Of a DNA stretch of 64,000 nt, positions 7,930 through 17,301 are shown piece by piece. A program made the translations under genes and the position numbers. Every line of letters starts with the position of its first letter. The stretch's first letter is position 1. This DNA is from a bacterium D16-76 (lineage in GTDB: Bacteria; Bacillota; Clostridia; Oscillospirales; Acutalibacteraceae), in the NCBI GenBank assembly GCA_009917445.1, contig QZEE01000021.1, positions 1-64,000 on the forward strand, in the 5' to 3' direction. Under the pieces are notes generated by a model, which did no database searches, was not told the origin of the DNA, and was given only the letters and a program-made list of their open reading frames with translations.

Positions 7930-10545
7930 ATGGATTATTCAGCAGGGCTTTTTAGGCAGGCCGGAGACAGCGCTCTGGCTGGCAGGGCCCATGAGCCGCA
8001 CAGCGGTATGCAAAGCGTTCAAAATCTGGAGGCCATCATCAACGAAGGCCTCCGCGTGGCTCTGTTAGAGGAAACCCCCGACCAGTCGCTGGACGTGCTG
8101 CTAAAGCACCTGGGAAAAGCGCTGAATGGGGAACGCATCTACATATTTGAACAGAACGAATCCGGCTGCGACGACAACACCTACGAGTGGGTAGCCGAGG
8201 GGGTAGCGCCGGAAAAGGAGAACCTGCAAAACGTCCCCCCAGAGGTGTGCGCCAGCTGGTACCAGAATTTCAGCATTGGCAAGCACATTGTTATAGGGAG
8301 CCTGGAAGAGATACGGGAAACCGATCCGCTTCAATATGAGAACCTGAAACGCCAGGGCATCCATTCCCTTGTGGTGGTGCCCCTGTATGACGGCAAAAAG
8401 ATCATCGGCTTTTACGGTGTGGACAATCCCCCCATGAAGTCGCTGGAATACGCGTCGAATATGCTGCAAACGGCGGCATATTTTATCGTTTCCTCCCTAA
8501 AGCGGCGCAACCTGTTCCGCGAGCTCCAAAAGCGGAGCTATAATGTGCTCCACGCCCTCAGTGTAGACTATCTGGGCATTTATCAGGTGAACCTGGACAC
8601 CGGGGAATGTGAGGTGTACCGAAGCAGCGAACATATGGGCATGGACTGGGTCGCCGGTTTCCAAGACGGCTACCAGGCCGCTATGGAGCGGTACATCTCC
8701 CAGTACGTAGCCCCGCAAGACCAGGAACGGCTGCGGGCTGTGACAGAAAAAGGCTATGTGCTTGCCCAGCTTAGGGCCAAGAAAAAGCTTTCTGTCCGGT
8801 ACCAGGTAAAGGACAGCCCCTCTGGGCTCAAGTACCTGGAAATCCATTTTTCTGCCACAGAAAAAACCGAGCCGGAAAACTGCGCCATCTTTGCCCAGCG
8901 GGACGTCAACGCCGTAGTAGAGCAGGAAGAAAAATATAAGCTGGAAGCCCGCCGGAGCCTGGAAGACATCCTGGAAGGGGCCAGGACCGGCATTTGGACA
9001 ATCGAGCTGGAAGAGGGCTGCCCGCCCAGGATGTACGCAGACCGGACCATGCGCATCCTGCTGGGCGTACCGGACAAAATCGGGCCGGAAGAATGTTACC
9101 AGCACTGGTTTGAACATATCCAGCCGGACTATGTAGAAATGGTGCAGGAATCCGTAAAAGAAATCCTGGATACAGGGCGCGCCGAGGTGATCTACCCCTG
9201 GAGGCACCCCACGTTGGGGAAAATCTATGTCCGCTGCGGCGGCGTGCCGGATAAAACCTTTAAAAAGCCCGGCGCATGCCTGAACGGGTACCACCAGGAT
9301 ATCACCGAGACTATGACCACCAGGAGGAAGCAGGAGCAGTCTATTATGGAGCTCCTGGAACGGGTGCGGCGGGCCAATTCAGCCAAAAGCGAGTTCCTTT
9401 CCCACATGTCCCACGACCTGCGCACACCCATCAACGGGATTTTAGGCATGCTGGCCATTCTGGAAAAAAGCCAGGGCGACCCAGGGCGGCAGGAAGAGTG
9501 CCACCGGAAAATCCGCGTGTCAGCCGAGCACCTGCTGTCCCTGGTAAACGACGTGCTTTTGGTAAGCAAACTGGAAAGCGGCATGCCGGCAGCTGTAGAA
9601 GAGCCCTTTGACCTGTGCGCTGCGCTGGAAGACTGCCTTACCATCCTGTCCCCCCAGGCAGAAGAGCAGGGGATCGGTTTGCAGCTGGAACGCTCCGGCC
9701 TGCGCCATAACCGGGTCATCGGCAACCCGCTGCACGTAAAGCAGATTTTAATGAACGTTATCGACAACGCCCTAAAATACAACCGGCCCCACGGCTCTGT
9801 TTTCGTGCGGGCTCAAGAGACTGCCTTGCAGGACGGGGCGGTCCGGTTCTGTTTCACCGTAGAAGACACAGGCATCGGCATTGGCGAGGACTTTAAGAAG
9901 CACATTTTCGAGCCCTTTACTCAAGAGCACCAGGATGCCCGGACCCATTACAGCGGCGTCGGGCTGGGCATGTCCATTGTCAAAAAGCTGGTAGACCAGA
10001 TGAAAGGGACCGTTGAGATCGGCAGCCAGGTAGGCAAGGGCAGCATAGTCCAAATCAACCTGCCCATCCGGGTCGATGAATCCTGGAACGGGCCGCCCGT
10101 CAAAAAGGATCAGTCTATACCCAGCGACGTCGCCGGCATGCGCGTCCTTCTGGTAGAGGACAACGAGATCAACTGTGAGATCGTAGAGTATATTCTGGGG
10201 GAGGCCGGCGCCCAGGTAGTGACCGCCCACGATGGGAAAGCCGCCGTAGATGCCTTCTGTTCCTCTTCTCCAGGGGCCTTTGACTGCATACTCATGGACC
10301 TGATGATGCCGGTCATGAGCGGCTATGAAGCCGCCCGGGTCATCCGCGGCCTGGACCGCCCAGACGCGAGGACTGTGCCGATTATCGCCCTATCAGCAAA
10401 CGCCTTTGAAGAGGACATTACACTGGCAAAAGACGCTGGGATGGACGAGCACCTGGCAAAGCCTGTGGATATGCGTAAAATGCTGCAAACCATGAGCCGG
10501 CTAAGGCGCCGCGCAAACCACGAAACCGAAGGCCCAACCACCTGA
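7930..10545 (+). CDS. GAF/PAS hybrid sensor histidine kinase-response regulator
   Basis: An 871-residue cytoplasmic hybrid kinase without membrane segments. Order: a GAF domain (about 40-195), a PAS-like region (about 330-460), HisKA with the H-box SHMSHDLRTPING (phospho-His495), HATPase_c with N, G1 and G2 boxes (NALKYN, DTGIGI, GVGLGMS), and a C-terminal receiver with phospho-acceptor D790 (DCILMDLMMP). ATG 7930 has GGAGG seven bases upstream. It probably senses an internal small molecule and passes phosphate to its own receiver; no output domain is present, so a phosphotransfer partner or regulator is needed elsewhere. It shares an operon with the next kinase (35-base gap). Confidence 0.93.
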   Translation: MDYSAGLFRQAGDSALAGRAHEPHSGMQSVQNLEAIINEGLRVALLEETPDQSLDVLLKHLGKALNGERIYIFEQNESGCDDNTYEWVAEGVAPEKENLQNVPPEVCASWYQNFSIGKHIVIGSLEEIRETDPLQYENLKRQGIHSLVVVPLYDGKKIIGFYGVDNPPMKSLEYASNMLQTAAYFIVSSLKRRNLFRELQKRSYNVLHALSVDYLGIYQVNLDTGECEVYRSSEHMGMDWVAGFQDGYQAAMERYISQYVAPQDQERLRAVTEKGYVLAQLRAKKKLSVRYQVKDSPSGLKYLEIHFSATEKTEPENCAIFAQRDVNAVVEQEEKYKLEARRSLEDILEGARTGIWTIELEEGCPPRMYADRTMRILLGVPDKIGPEECYQHWFEHIQPDYVEMVQESVKEILDTGRAEVIYPWRHPTLGKIYVRCGGVPDKTFKKPGACLNGYHQDITETMTTRRKQEQSIMELLERVRRANSAKSEFLSHMSHDLRTPINGILGMLAILEKSQGDPGRQEECHRKIRVSAEHLLSLVNDVLLVSKLESGMPAAVEEPFDLCAALEDCLTILSPQAEEQGIGLQLERSGLRHNRVIGNPLHVKQILMNVIDNALKYNRPHGSVFVRAQETALQDGAVRFCFTVEDTGIGIGEDFKKHIFEPFTQEHQDARTHYSGVGLGMSIVKKLVDQMKGTVEIGSQVGKGSIVQINLPIRVDESWNGPPVKKDQSIPSDVAGMRVLLVEDNEINCEIVEYILGEAGAQVVTAHDGKAAVDAFCSSSPGAFDCILMDLMMPVMSGYEAARVIRGLDRPDARTVPIIALSANAFEEDITLAKDAGMDEHLAKPVDMRKMLQTMSRLRRRANHETEGPTT

Positions 10546-10580
10546 CAACATAAATGTAAAACATCTGGAGATAGAAAAGT

Positions 10581-13166
10581 ATGAAAAATAAGGCTTTGCC
10601 GCAGTCCATAAAAATCAACATCGCCGTAACCCTCTGCCTTACGATTTTTGTGTTTTCCTTCCTGGGGCTGTCCATCCACAGCATGAGCGAAAACACCATT
10701 GAAGACATCGGCACCTCGTATATGGACGGCATGAACGAGCAGGTTTCCTTACACTTTGAAACCATTATCGAGCTCCGCCTGACTATGGCGGAATCCATTG
10801 CCCACATCGCCGCCGCAGAAGGGGAAAGCGGCTACGGCCCGCGGGAAGAGATCATATACGGTGCAAAGGCCCGGCATTTCCTGTGCGCCGGCCTTTATTC
10901 GCCGGACGGCAAAATAGAAATGCTCTTCGGCGACCCCGTAGACCTTAACCACCCTGACGCGTTTTTAAAGGACATGCAGGACGGGAAACGCAAAGCAGCC
11001 TCTGCCGTAGACGATAACGGGGACGGGGTCATCCTGTTTGGCGTACCTTGCGCCTACCCTATGTCCGATGGAAGCAACAGCCTGGCCATAGTAGTCGGGC
11101 TCTCCACAAAATATATGGGCCAGGTCCTTTTCCTGGATTCAGACAGTTCCCTAAGTTACTCTTTTGTCATCCGGCAGGATGGCAGCTACGTAGTGGGCAA
11201 CGAAGGCGACGCCCACGAAAACTATTTTGAACGCCTTTCCAGTATTTTTGAGGACGAAAGCGGGGAAGCCGATTCCTATATCCAAGAGCTGTCCGCCGCC
11301 ATGGACACCGGCGAGGATTACTCTGTTATCCTGAAAAAAGGCGGGTCCCGCCACCACCTGTATTGTACCGACCTCCCCTACTGCGATTGGTACCTCATAA
11401 CCGTTCTCCCCTTTGACGGGCTTGACCACGCCATTTCCGGCATGGGCCGCCAATGGCTTACCATGGTCTATATCGCTTCTTTTGCAGTCATTGCCATGCT
11501 CTTCTACATATTCAGCTACTATATCCGGCAATCCCGCAAACAGGTAACGGAGCTAAGACGCATGAACATAGAAATGGACACAGCACGGAAAGCTGCCGAG
11601 CAAGCCCGCAAAGAAGCGGAGCAAGCCAATACAGCCAAGCAGGAGTTTCTTTCCAGCATGAGCCACGACATCCGCACCCCCATGAACGCCATAATCGGCA
11701 TGACAGCCCTGGCCAAAGCCGCTGCACACAACCCCGCGCAGGTACAGGACTACCTGCATAAAATCGACCTGTCCAGCAAGCACCTGCTGGGGCTTATTAA
11801 CGATGTACTGGATATATCCAAAATCGAAAGCGGCAAAATGACGCTGAACGTAGAACCCATGTCTTTGCGGGATGCCATGGACAGCATCGTCAATATCATA
11901 CAGCCCCAGGTCAAGGTAAAAAGCCAGCACTTCGACGCAGCCGCTTACGATATCCTTTCCGAGAACGTGTACTGCGACGGTGTGCGGCTAAACCAGGTCT
12001 TAATCAACCTGCTGGGCAACGCCGTTAAGTTCACGCCGGAGAAAGGCTCTGTCCAAGTGTCTGTCTTCCAAGAACCCCTGCCGGGGAACGATTCCTGCGT
12101 CCGCACCCATTTCCTGGTGCGCGACACCGGCATCGGTATGTCCAAAGAGTACCAAAAGGTCATATTTGAATCCTTCAGCCGGGAGGACAACACCCGCGTA
12201 CAAAAAACAGAGGGCTCTGGGCTGGGGATGGCCATTACCAAATGCATCGTAGACGCCATGGACGGCACCATTTCCGTCCAAAGCGAGCCGGGCAAGGGCA
12301 GCGAATTCCAGGTTACCCTGGACCTGGAAAAAGCGCCAGGGCCGGAAACTGACACAGCCCTTCCCGACTGGAACATCCTGGTAGTTGACAGCGACCAGCG
12401 ACTGTGCTCCTACGCGGCCCACGCTTTTGAATCCATGGGTCTACACGCGGAATGGTGCTTGAGCGAGGAACAGGCCATAAGCCAGATTGCCCGGCGCCGC
12501 CAGCAGCACAAGGGTTACCACATCGTCCTTTTGGGCTGGAACCCGCCCGGCATGAACGGCGTCCAAGCGGCCCGGGCCATCCGGCAGCGCTATGGAGAGG
12601 AAAGCCCGGTCTTGCTGCTGTCGGCCTGTGAAGGAAGCGCAGCCGAAGAAGAAGCCAGGGAAGCGGGCATTTCCGGGTTTGTCCCCCGGCCCCTGTTCCA
12701 GTCCTCCCTGCTGGAAGCCTTGAAAGCCCTTGCCGGCGCTGCCTCAGACGAAAAGGACGGCGCCGAAAAGGCCGACGACCGTTCCCTTTGCGGGAAGCGG
12801 ATCTTACTGGCAGAGGATAACGAGCTGAACTGGGAAGTAGCCAGCGAACTGCTTTCTGTGCTGGAAATGGAATTGGATTGGGCAGAAAACGGCCAGGTTT
12901 GCGTGGCAAAATTTGAAAAATCCCCTGTAGGGTATTACGACGCCATCCTTATGGACGTGCGCATGCCCCTTATGGACGGCTACGAAGCCACCGCCGCCAT
13001 CCGCGGTCTCAACCGCAAGGACGCGGATATCCCCATCATCGCCATGACAGCCGATGCCTTTTCAGAGGATATCCAGAAATGCCTATCCTACGGCATGGAC
13101 GACCATCTGGCCAAGCCTATTGATATACAGGCTGTAGCCCGCAAGCTAAAAAAATATGTGAAATAA
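10581..13166 (+). CDS. Membrane hybrid histidine kinase with two receivers, the first degenerate
   Basis: An 861-residue kinase: TM1 (about 12-32), an extracellular Cache-like sensor (about 35-290), TM2 (292-315), a short coiled linker (about 325-355), HisKA with SSMSHDIRTPMNAI (His362), HATPase_c (DTGIGMS, GSGLGMA), then two receivers. The first receiver reads IVLLGWNPPGMNG, so the phospho-acceptor Asp is replaced by Gly; it cannot be phosphorylated in the usual way. The second is intact (AILMDVRMPLMDG). Such pairs of a pseudo-receiver and a receiver occur in two-component hybrids. Operon partner of the upstream GAF kinase; a terminator follows. Confidence 0.92.
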   Translation: MKNKALPQSIKINIAVTLCLTIFVFSFLGLSIHSMSENTIEDIGTSYMDGMNEQVSLHFETIIELRLTMAESIAHIAAAEGESGYGPREEIIYGAKARHFLCAGLYSPDGKIEMLFGDPVDLNHPDAFLKDMQDGKRKAASAVDDNGDGVILFGVPCAYPMSDGSNSLAIVVGLSTKYMGQVLFLDSDSSLSYSFVIRQDGSYVVGNEGDAHENYFERLSSIFEDESGEADSYIQELSAAMDTGEDYSVILKKGGSRHHLYCTDLPYCDWYLITVLPFDGLDHAISGMGRQWLTMVYIASFAVIAMLFYIFSYYIRQSRKQVTELRRMNIEMDTARKAAEQARKEAEQANTAKQEFLSSMSHDIRTPMNAIIGMTALAKAAAHNPAQVQDYLHKIDLSSKHLLGLINDVLDISKIESGKMTLNVEPMSLRDAMDSIVNIIQPQVKVKSQHFDAAAYDILSENVYCDGVRLNQVLINLLGNAVKFTPEKGSVQVSVFQEPLPGNDSCVRTHFLVRDTGIGMSKEYQKVIFESFSREDNTRVQKTEGSGLGMAITKCIVDAMDGTISVQSEPGKGSEFQVTLDLEKAPGPETDTALPDWNILVVDSDQRLCSYAAHAFESMGLHAEWCLSEEQAISQIARRRQQHKGYHIVLLGWNPPGMNGVQAARAIRQRYGEESPVLLLSACEGSAAEEEAREAGISGFVPRPLFQSSLLEALKALAGAASDEKDGAEKADDRSLCGKRILLAEDNELNWEVASELLSVLEMELDWAENGQVCVAKFEKSPVGYYDAILMDVRMPLMDGYEATAAIRGLNRKDADIPIIAMTADAFSEDIQKCLSYGMDDHLAKPIDIQAVARKLKKYVK

Positions 13167-13200
13167 GAGAGGGGACGCGCCTTGCGTCCCCTCTCTTTCT
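13167..13200 (+). terminator. Rho-independent terminator
   Basis: GAGAGGGGACGC (13167-13178) pairs with GCGTCCCCTCTC (13184-13195), followed by a T-rich tail; it ends the two-kinase operon. Confidence 0.9.
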
Positions 13201-13268
13201 TTGTCTCTTTCCGGGCAGTTGCCACCGACTTACTGCCGCCCAAAACACGCTATCACTAATGGCCATAT

Positions 13269-14129
13269 TCAGCCCCTTGCCGATTCCCCTTCTGCGCCAG
13301 ACGAAAGGACAAAACGGTTTATAGCCTCCGCCACGCCATCCTGATGATGGGGGGCTGTGGTGACATAGCCTGCCGCCGCTATAGCTTCCTGTGACCCATC
13401 CCCCATAGCAACGGACACCCCCGCCGCTTGCAGCATCGTCACATCATTCCCGTTGTCTCCCAGGGCCAGCACGTTTTCACGGGCAAGGCCCAACCTGGCC
13501 GCCACAGCCAGTACAGCGCTGCCCTTGTCCGCATCTCCGGCGTTTATTTCCAGATTGTCCGGAATAGAGGAAGTCACCCGCAAACCGCCTAAATCGTCCA
13601 ACCTCTGCCAAATCTCTGCCCGGGCCTCTGGGGACAAAAAGGGCAGGTTAATCTTTTCCGGCACAACGCCTTCCTCCATCAGCCTATCAAAGCTTTCCAC
13701 CAGCCGGTACCGCTTAGCATCTACAAAGTGCCACTTGCTGGGAGGAAAAGCAAAATGGGTACGTGCCATCTCCGGGTAGCCCATTTGGGTGATGGCGCTG
13801 CCGTTTTGGTAATACTCTATGTAAAAATCGTAATCTGCCAAAATACGCTGCACCTGCCGCGCTTTTTCATTGGGGATGCAGCGGCTGTACACGGCTTCCC
13901 CGGTTTGCAGGTCATACACCGCCGCGCCGTTAGCAGTAACCGCGTACCGTACGCCAGGCAGTTCTGTAACAGCCTGAGGCAAAAAATCCCGCATACGCCC
14001 AGAAGCCGGCAGCAAATGGACGCCTCTCCCAGCCGCCTCCCACAGCGCCCTGCGGTTGCCTTCTGATAAAAATTTGTGGTCCGTAATGGCCGTGCCGTCC
14101 AAATCAAAAGCAATCAGTTTAATATCCAT
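13269..14129 (-). CDS. Cof-type HAD-superfamily phosphatase
   Basis: A 286-residue Cof/YbiV-type haloacid dehalogenase-like hydrolase. Motif I is FDLDGTA (nucleophile D9, acid/base D11); the late motif ALGDNGNDVTML supplies the Mg-binding acids; a C2B cap lies between. These enzymes dephosphorylate small sugar phosphates or cofactors such as FMN or pyridoxal phosphate; the substrate cannot be told from sequence. ATG 14129 is chosen because GGGGAGGGG lies just upstream. It stands alone on the minus strand. Confidence 0.9.
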   Translation of the reverse strand: MDIKLIAFDLDGTAITDHKFLSEGNRRALWEAAGRGVHLLPASGRMRDFLPQAVTELPGVRYAVTANGAAVYDLQTGEAVYSRCIPNEKARQVQRILADYDFYIEYYQNGSAITQMGYPEMARTHFAFPPSKWHFVDAKRYRLVESFDRLMEEGVVPEKINLPFLSPEARAEIWQRLDDLGGLRVTSSIPDNLEINAGDADKGSAVLAVAARLGLARENVLALGDNGNDVTMLQAAGVSVAMGDGSQEAIAAAGYVTTAPHHQDGVAEAINRFVLSSGAEGESARG

Positions 14130-14233
14130 GGGCCCCTCCCCTTTTCTCTTTTGGTATGCTGCTATTGTACCACAGCTGTCGAAAAAAGGAAAGAGGAAGC
14201 ACCCACAGCCCTGATTAAAGAATCCCCGCCCCC

Positions 14234-14356
14234 TTACACCAGCAGCTTGCGCTTTTTCCAAACGCCGGAAAGGAAATAGACCATAGCCGGGATTGCCGTC
14301 ACATAAGTGGCCAGGGTGTAGCCCAGCAGCACGCCGAACAATTGGCTATTCCACAG
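14234..14356 (-). pseudogene. C-terminal tail of a MATE-family transporter
   Basis: The minus strand encodes LWNSQLFGVLLGYTLATYVT and on to the stop at 14234, with the look of the last ~40 residues of a MATE multidrug/polysaccharide transporter (final membrane helix and a basic tail VWKKRKLLV). There is no upstream coding part; at about 14353 it meets the C-terminal half of another MATE gene on the opposite strand. Confidence 0.55.
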
Positions 14357-14817
14357 GCGCCGCCCCCGTAATCGGGTTCCATTACGGCGCCGGCAACCAC
14401 AAAGAGCTGCGGGGCCTGTACCGCAAAAGCCTTGCCATTATCCTGTCTTCCTCAGCCGCCATGCTGGTTTTGGGCGAGCTTCTGGCAAAGCCCCTTTCCA
14501 ACATTTTTGTAGGCTATGACCCCGGCCTCTTCTCCATGACGGTGGGTGCCTTCTACATCTACTCCTTCTCCTTCCTTTTTTCCGGGCTGTCCATTTTTGG
14601 CTCGTCTTTCTTCACCGCCCTTAACGACGGCCTAACCTCAGCCTTAATCGCCTTCCTGCACACCTTGGTTTTCCAGGTGTCGGCGGTTCTGGTGTTCCCC
14701 TTGATTTGGGGCCTTAACGGCATCTGGTTTTCTATCGTCGCGGCCGAGGTTATGGCCGCTGTGGTAACAGGTATTTTCCTGGCTGCGAAGAAGAAAAAAT
14801 TCCATTACGGCAAATAG
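14353..14817 (+). pseudogene. C-terminal half of a MATE efflux transporter
   Basis: From TGAAPVIGFHYGAGN onward this is the second half of a MATE (multi antimicrobial extrusion) transporter: GLYRKSL, then about four hydrophobic helices and a lysine-rich tail, roughly 155 residues against a usual 440-460. The N-terminal half is absent, and the region just before belongs to a divergent MATE tail on the other strand, so this is a rearrangement scar. It has no convincing start or ribosome site. Confidence 0.75.
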
Positions 14818-14847
14818 CCCCCTAAGAACCCGCCCCAGCCAGCACCC

Positions 14848-14876
14848 TTGTATGGCTGGGGCTTTCGTGGTATAAT
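14848..14876 (+). promoter_or_regulatory. xylB promoter with overlapping dyad
   Basis: TTGTAT (14848-14853), 17 bp, TATAAT (14871-14876). The inverted repeat GCCCCAGCCA/TGGCTGGGGC (14832-14841 and 14853-14862) overlaps the -35 box; it may be an operator or the terminator of the older upstream gene. Confidence 0.65.
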
Positions 14877-14912
14877 GTATTCCAGCAAGCACAAATAGAA
14901 AGGACATGGAAC

Positions 14913-16388
14913 ATGCTGTACATTGGTATCGACCTAGGCACTTCTGCCTGCAAATTCCTTTTGACAGACGCAGCTGGTACGGTTCTCAACACCGTCAGCC
15001 GCGAGTACCCCCTCTCCTTCCCCCAGCCTGGTTGGAGCGAACAAGACCCCGCCGCCTGGTGGGACGCATGCCTTACAGGAATCCCCGAACTTCTACAGGG
15101 CTTCCCCCCAGAGCAAGTAGCCGGCATCGGCGCGGGGGGCCAGATGCACGGCCTGGTAGCCCTGGATGGGCAGGACAACATCCTGCGCCCAGCCATCTTG
15201 TGGAACGACGGCCGGACGTGGAAAGAAGTGGACTACCTCAACGAAAAAATAGGCCGCAAGGTGCTCAGCAGCCGCACCGGCAACATTGCCTTTGCCGGTT
15301 TTACCGCCCCCAAGCTGCTGTGGATGCGGCAAAACGAGCCCGAGCTTTTCCGCCGCATCCATAAAATCATGCTGCCCAAGGACTATATCAACTACCGCCT
15401 AACCGGGGTTCACAGCACCGACTATTCCGATGCCAGCGGCATGCTGCTGCTGGATGTGGAGCACAAACGCTGGAACCAGGAAATGCTCGAGCTCTGCGGT
15501 TTAAAGGAGAGCCAGATGCCCACCCTCTACGAGAGCAGCGCCCCCATTGGAACGCTGCTGCCTGAAACGGCCCAGGCCCTGGGCCTCCCAGAAAGGGTGA
15601 CCGTCTGCGCCGGGGCCGGGGACAACGCCGCCGCTGCGGTGGGCACCGGCACGGTGGGGGCTGGCAAGTGCAACATCTCCCTGGGCACCTCCGGGACGGT
15701 TTTCATCCCGGCGGAAAGGTTCGGTGTAGATGAATCCAACGGCCTGCACGCCTTTGCCCATGCAGACGGCAAATGGCACCTGATGGGCTGCATGCTCTCC
15801 GCCGCTTCCTGCAACAAGTGGTGGGAGGAAGACATCCTCGGTACAACCGACTACGCAGCGGAGCAGGCCGCCATTACGCCGGACATGCTGGGCCGCAACC
15901 CCGTATATTTCCTGCCCTACCTGATGGGGGAGCGCAGCCCCATCAACGACACCCGGGCCCGGGGCGCTTTCTTGGGTATGGGTATGGATACCTCCCGAGC
16001 CAGCATGACCTTGGCCGTACTGGAAGGGGTGGCCTTTGCCATCCGGGATTCCTTTGAGGTGGCAAAAGGCCTGGGCCTGCCCATCTCCCGGTCTACCATT
16101 TGCGGCGGGGGTTCAAAATCAGCCCTGTGGCGGGAGATTTTAGCTAACGTCCTGGGTATCCCCCTGGACATTGTGGCCACCGAGCAAGGCCCGGGCTACG
16201 GTGGGGCCTTGCTGAGCATGGTGGCCTGCGGGCAGTTTGCCAGCGTAGAGGACGCCTGCCAAAAGCTGGTGCAGGTACAGGACACCGTACAGCCCGGCCC
16301 CACCCTCACCGCCCTCTATGAAGAGCGGTACCAGCAGTTCCGCGCTATTTACCCGGCCTGTAAAGAGCTGTTCCCCAAACTGCAATAA
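14913..16388 (+). CDS. xylB: Xylulokinase
   Basis: A 491-residue FGGY-family carbohydrate kinase that phosphorylates D-xylulose to xylulose 5-phosphate with ATP, feeding the pentose phosphate pathway. It has the N-terminal actin-like fold start IGIDLGTSACKFLL, the substrate-pocket stretch GGQMHGLV and WNDGRT, the catalytic region AGAGDNAAAAVGTG, the phosphate loop SLGTSGT, and the C-terminal signature GGGSKSALWREI ... GPGYGGALLS. ATG 14913 has AAAGGA nine bases upstream. No xylose isomerase or transporter lies beside it, so it stands as a single-gene transcription unit here. Confidence 0.95.
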   Translation: MLYIGIDLGTSACKFLLTDAAGTVLNTVSREYPLSFPQPGWSEQDPAAWWDACLTGIPELLQGFPPEQVAGIGAGGQMHGLVALDGQDNILRPAILWNDGRTWKEVDYLNEKIGRKVLSSRTGNIAFAGFTAPKLLWMRQNEPELFRRIHKIMLPKDYINYRLTGVHSTDYSDASGMLLLDVEHKRWNQEMLELCGLKESQMPTLYESSAPIGTLLPETAQALGLPERVTVCAGAGDNAAAAVGTGTVGAGKCNISLGTSGTVFIPAERFGVDESNGLHAFAHADGKWHLMGCMLSAASCNKWWEEDILGTTDYAAEQAAITPDMLGRNPVYFLPYLMGERSPINDTRARGAFLGMGMDTSRASMTLAVLEGVAFAIRDSFEVAKGLGLPISRSTICGGGSKSALWREILANVLGIPLDIVATEQGPGYGGALLSMVACGQFASVEDACQKLVQVQDTVQPGPTLTALYEERYQQFRAIYPACKELFPKLQ

Positions 16389-16478
16389 ACCCCTCGTCCC
16401 AGCGGTTTTATAACGCCCCTCATCCGGCTTCTGCCTGCCGCCCTTTCCCCTTCATCGGTTTTCCAGGGAAAAGTACAC

Positions 16479-16535
16479 AAACGGTCAAATTTGTGAGAAA
16501 ACGGTCCTTGCCCCCGCGCCATTTCGTGGTATAAT
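16479..16535 (+). promoter_or_regulatory. Promoter of the LytTR operon with direct repeats
   Basis: TTGCCC (16508-16513), 16 bp, TATAAT (16530-16535). Just upstream lie two direct repeats AAACGGTC (16479-16486 and 16498-16505), spaced 19 bp start to start, about what a LytTR dimer reads. Self-regulation is an inference. Confidence 0.5.
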
Positions 16536-16569
16536 TATTATTGGAATTTTATTGTTTGGGAGGGGCGCC

Positions 16570-17286
16570 ATGAATATCGCCATTGTGGAGGACGCCGCCC
16601 AGGACAGCCAGTGGCTGCAAGGGCTTTTGTCAGAATATGGGGAAAGCCGGGGCCTGGCCCTGCAAACCGAGTTCTTTTCCAACGGTGAAGACTTCCTGCG
16701 GGCCGTAGAGCCGGAACGGTTTGACATATGCTTTATGGATATTTTCCTGCCCGGCATCAGCGGCATGGAAGCAGCCCAGCGGCTGCGCAGCATAGACCCT
16801 GAATGCCTGCTGGTGTTTTTGACCTGCTCGCCGGACTACATGGCCGAGGGGTACCGCCTGCGGGCCTGGCGGTACCTTCTCAAGCCGGTAAGCCGGGAAG
16901 GACTTTGCGAAACCATGTCTGAAACTGCAAAATACATAAGCTTTTTCAGCCGCCGGCTGGAAATAAGCGTGCGGGGGCAGGAAATCAGCCTGCCCTTTTC
17001 TAAAATCTATTATGTTTCCACCGCCAACCGCGCCGTCGAAATCCACGGGCGGGAAGCCTGCATCACCACCAACTCCCACGTGACCTTCACAGCCCTTACC
17101 GCTCCCCTGCTGCAAGACAGCCGGTTCGTTTCCGTGGGCAAGGGGGTTGTTGTAAACCTACAACATGTAGAAAAGGTCGATGATGACTGCGTGGCCATGG
17201 CCAACGGGGACAGGCTCCCCATCAGCCGCCGGAAGCGCGGGGCGGTGTCGGCGGCGCTGGTCCGGTTCCAATTTGAAATGGGTTGA
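16570..17286 (+). CDS. LytTR-family response regulator
   Basis: A 238-residue AgrA/LytR-type regulator: a receiver domain (phospho-acceptor Asp in CFMDIFLPGISG, about residue 56) and a C-terminal LytTR DNA-binding domain (about 135-235, containing KIYYVSTANRAVEIH and FVSVGKGVVVNLQHVEKV). It receives phosphate from the AgrC-like kinase encoded two genes downstream and binds direct repeats near target promoters. ATG 16570 has GGGAGGGG upstream; an in-frame start 18 bases earlier lacks one. Confidence 0.93.
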   Translation: MNIAIVEDAAQDSQWLQGLLSEYGESRGLALQTEFFSNGEDFLRAVEPERFDICFMDIFLPGISGMEAAQRLRSIDPECLLVFLTCSPDYMAEGYRLRAWRYLLKPVSREGLCETMSETAKYISFFSRRLEISVRGQEISLPFSKIYYVSTANRAVEIHGREACITTNSHVTFTALTAPLLQDSRFVSVGKGVVVNLQHVEKVDDDCVAMANGDRLPISRRKRGAVSAALVRFQFEMG

Positions 17287-17301
17287 AAGGGGGCGTTGCC
17301 A

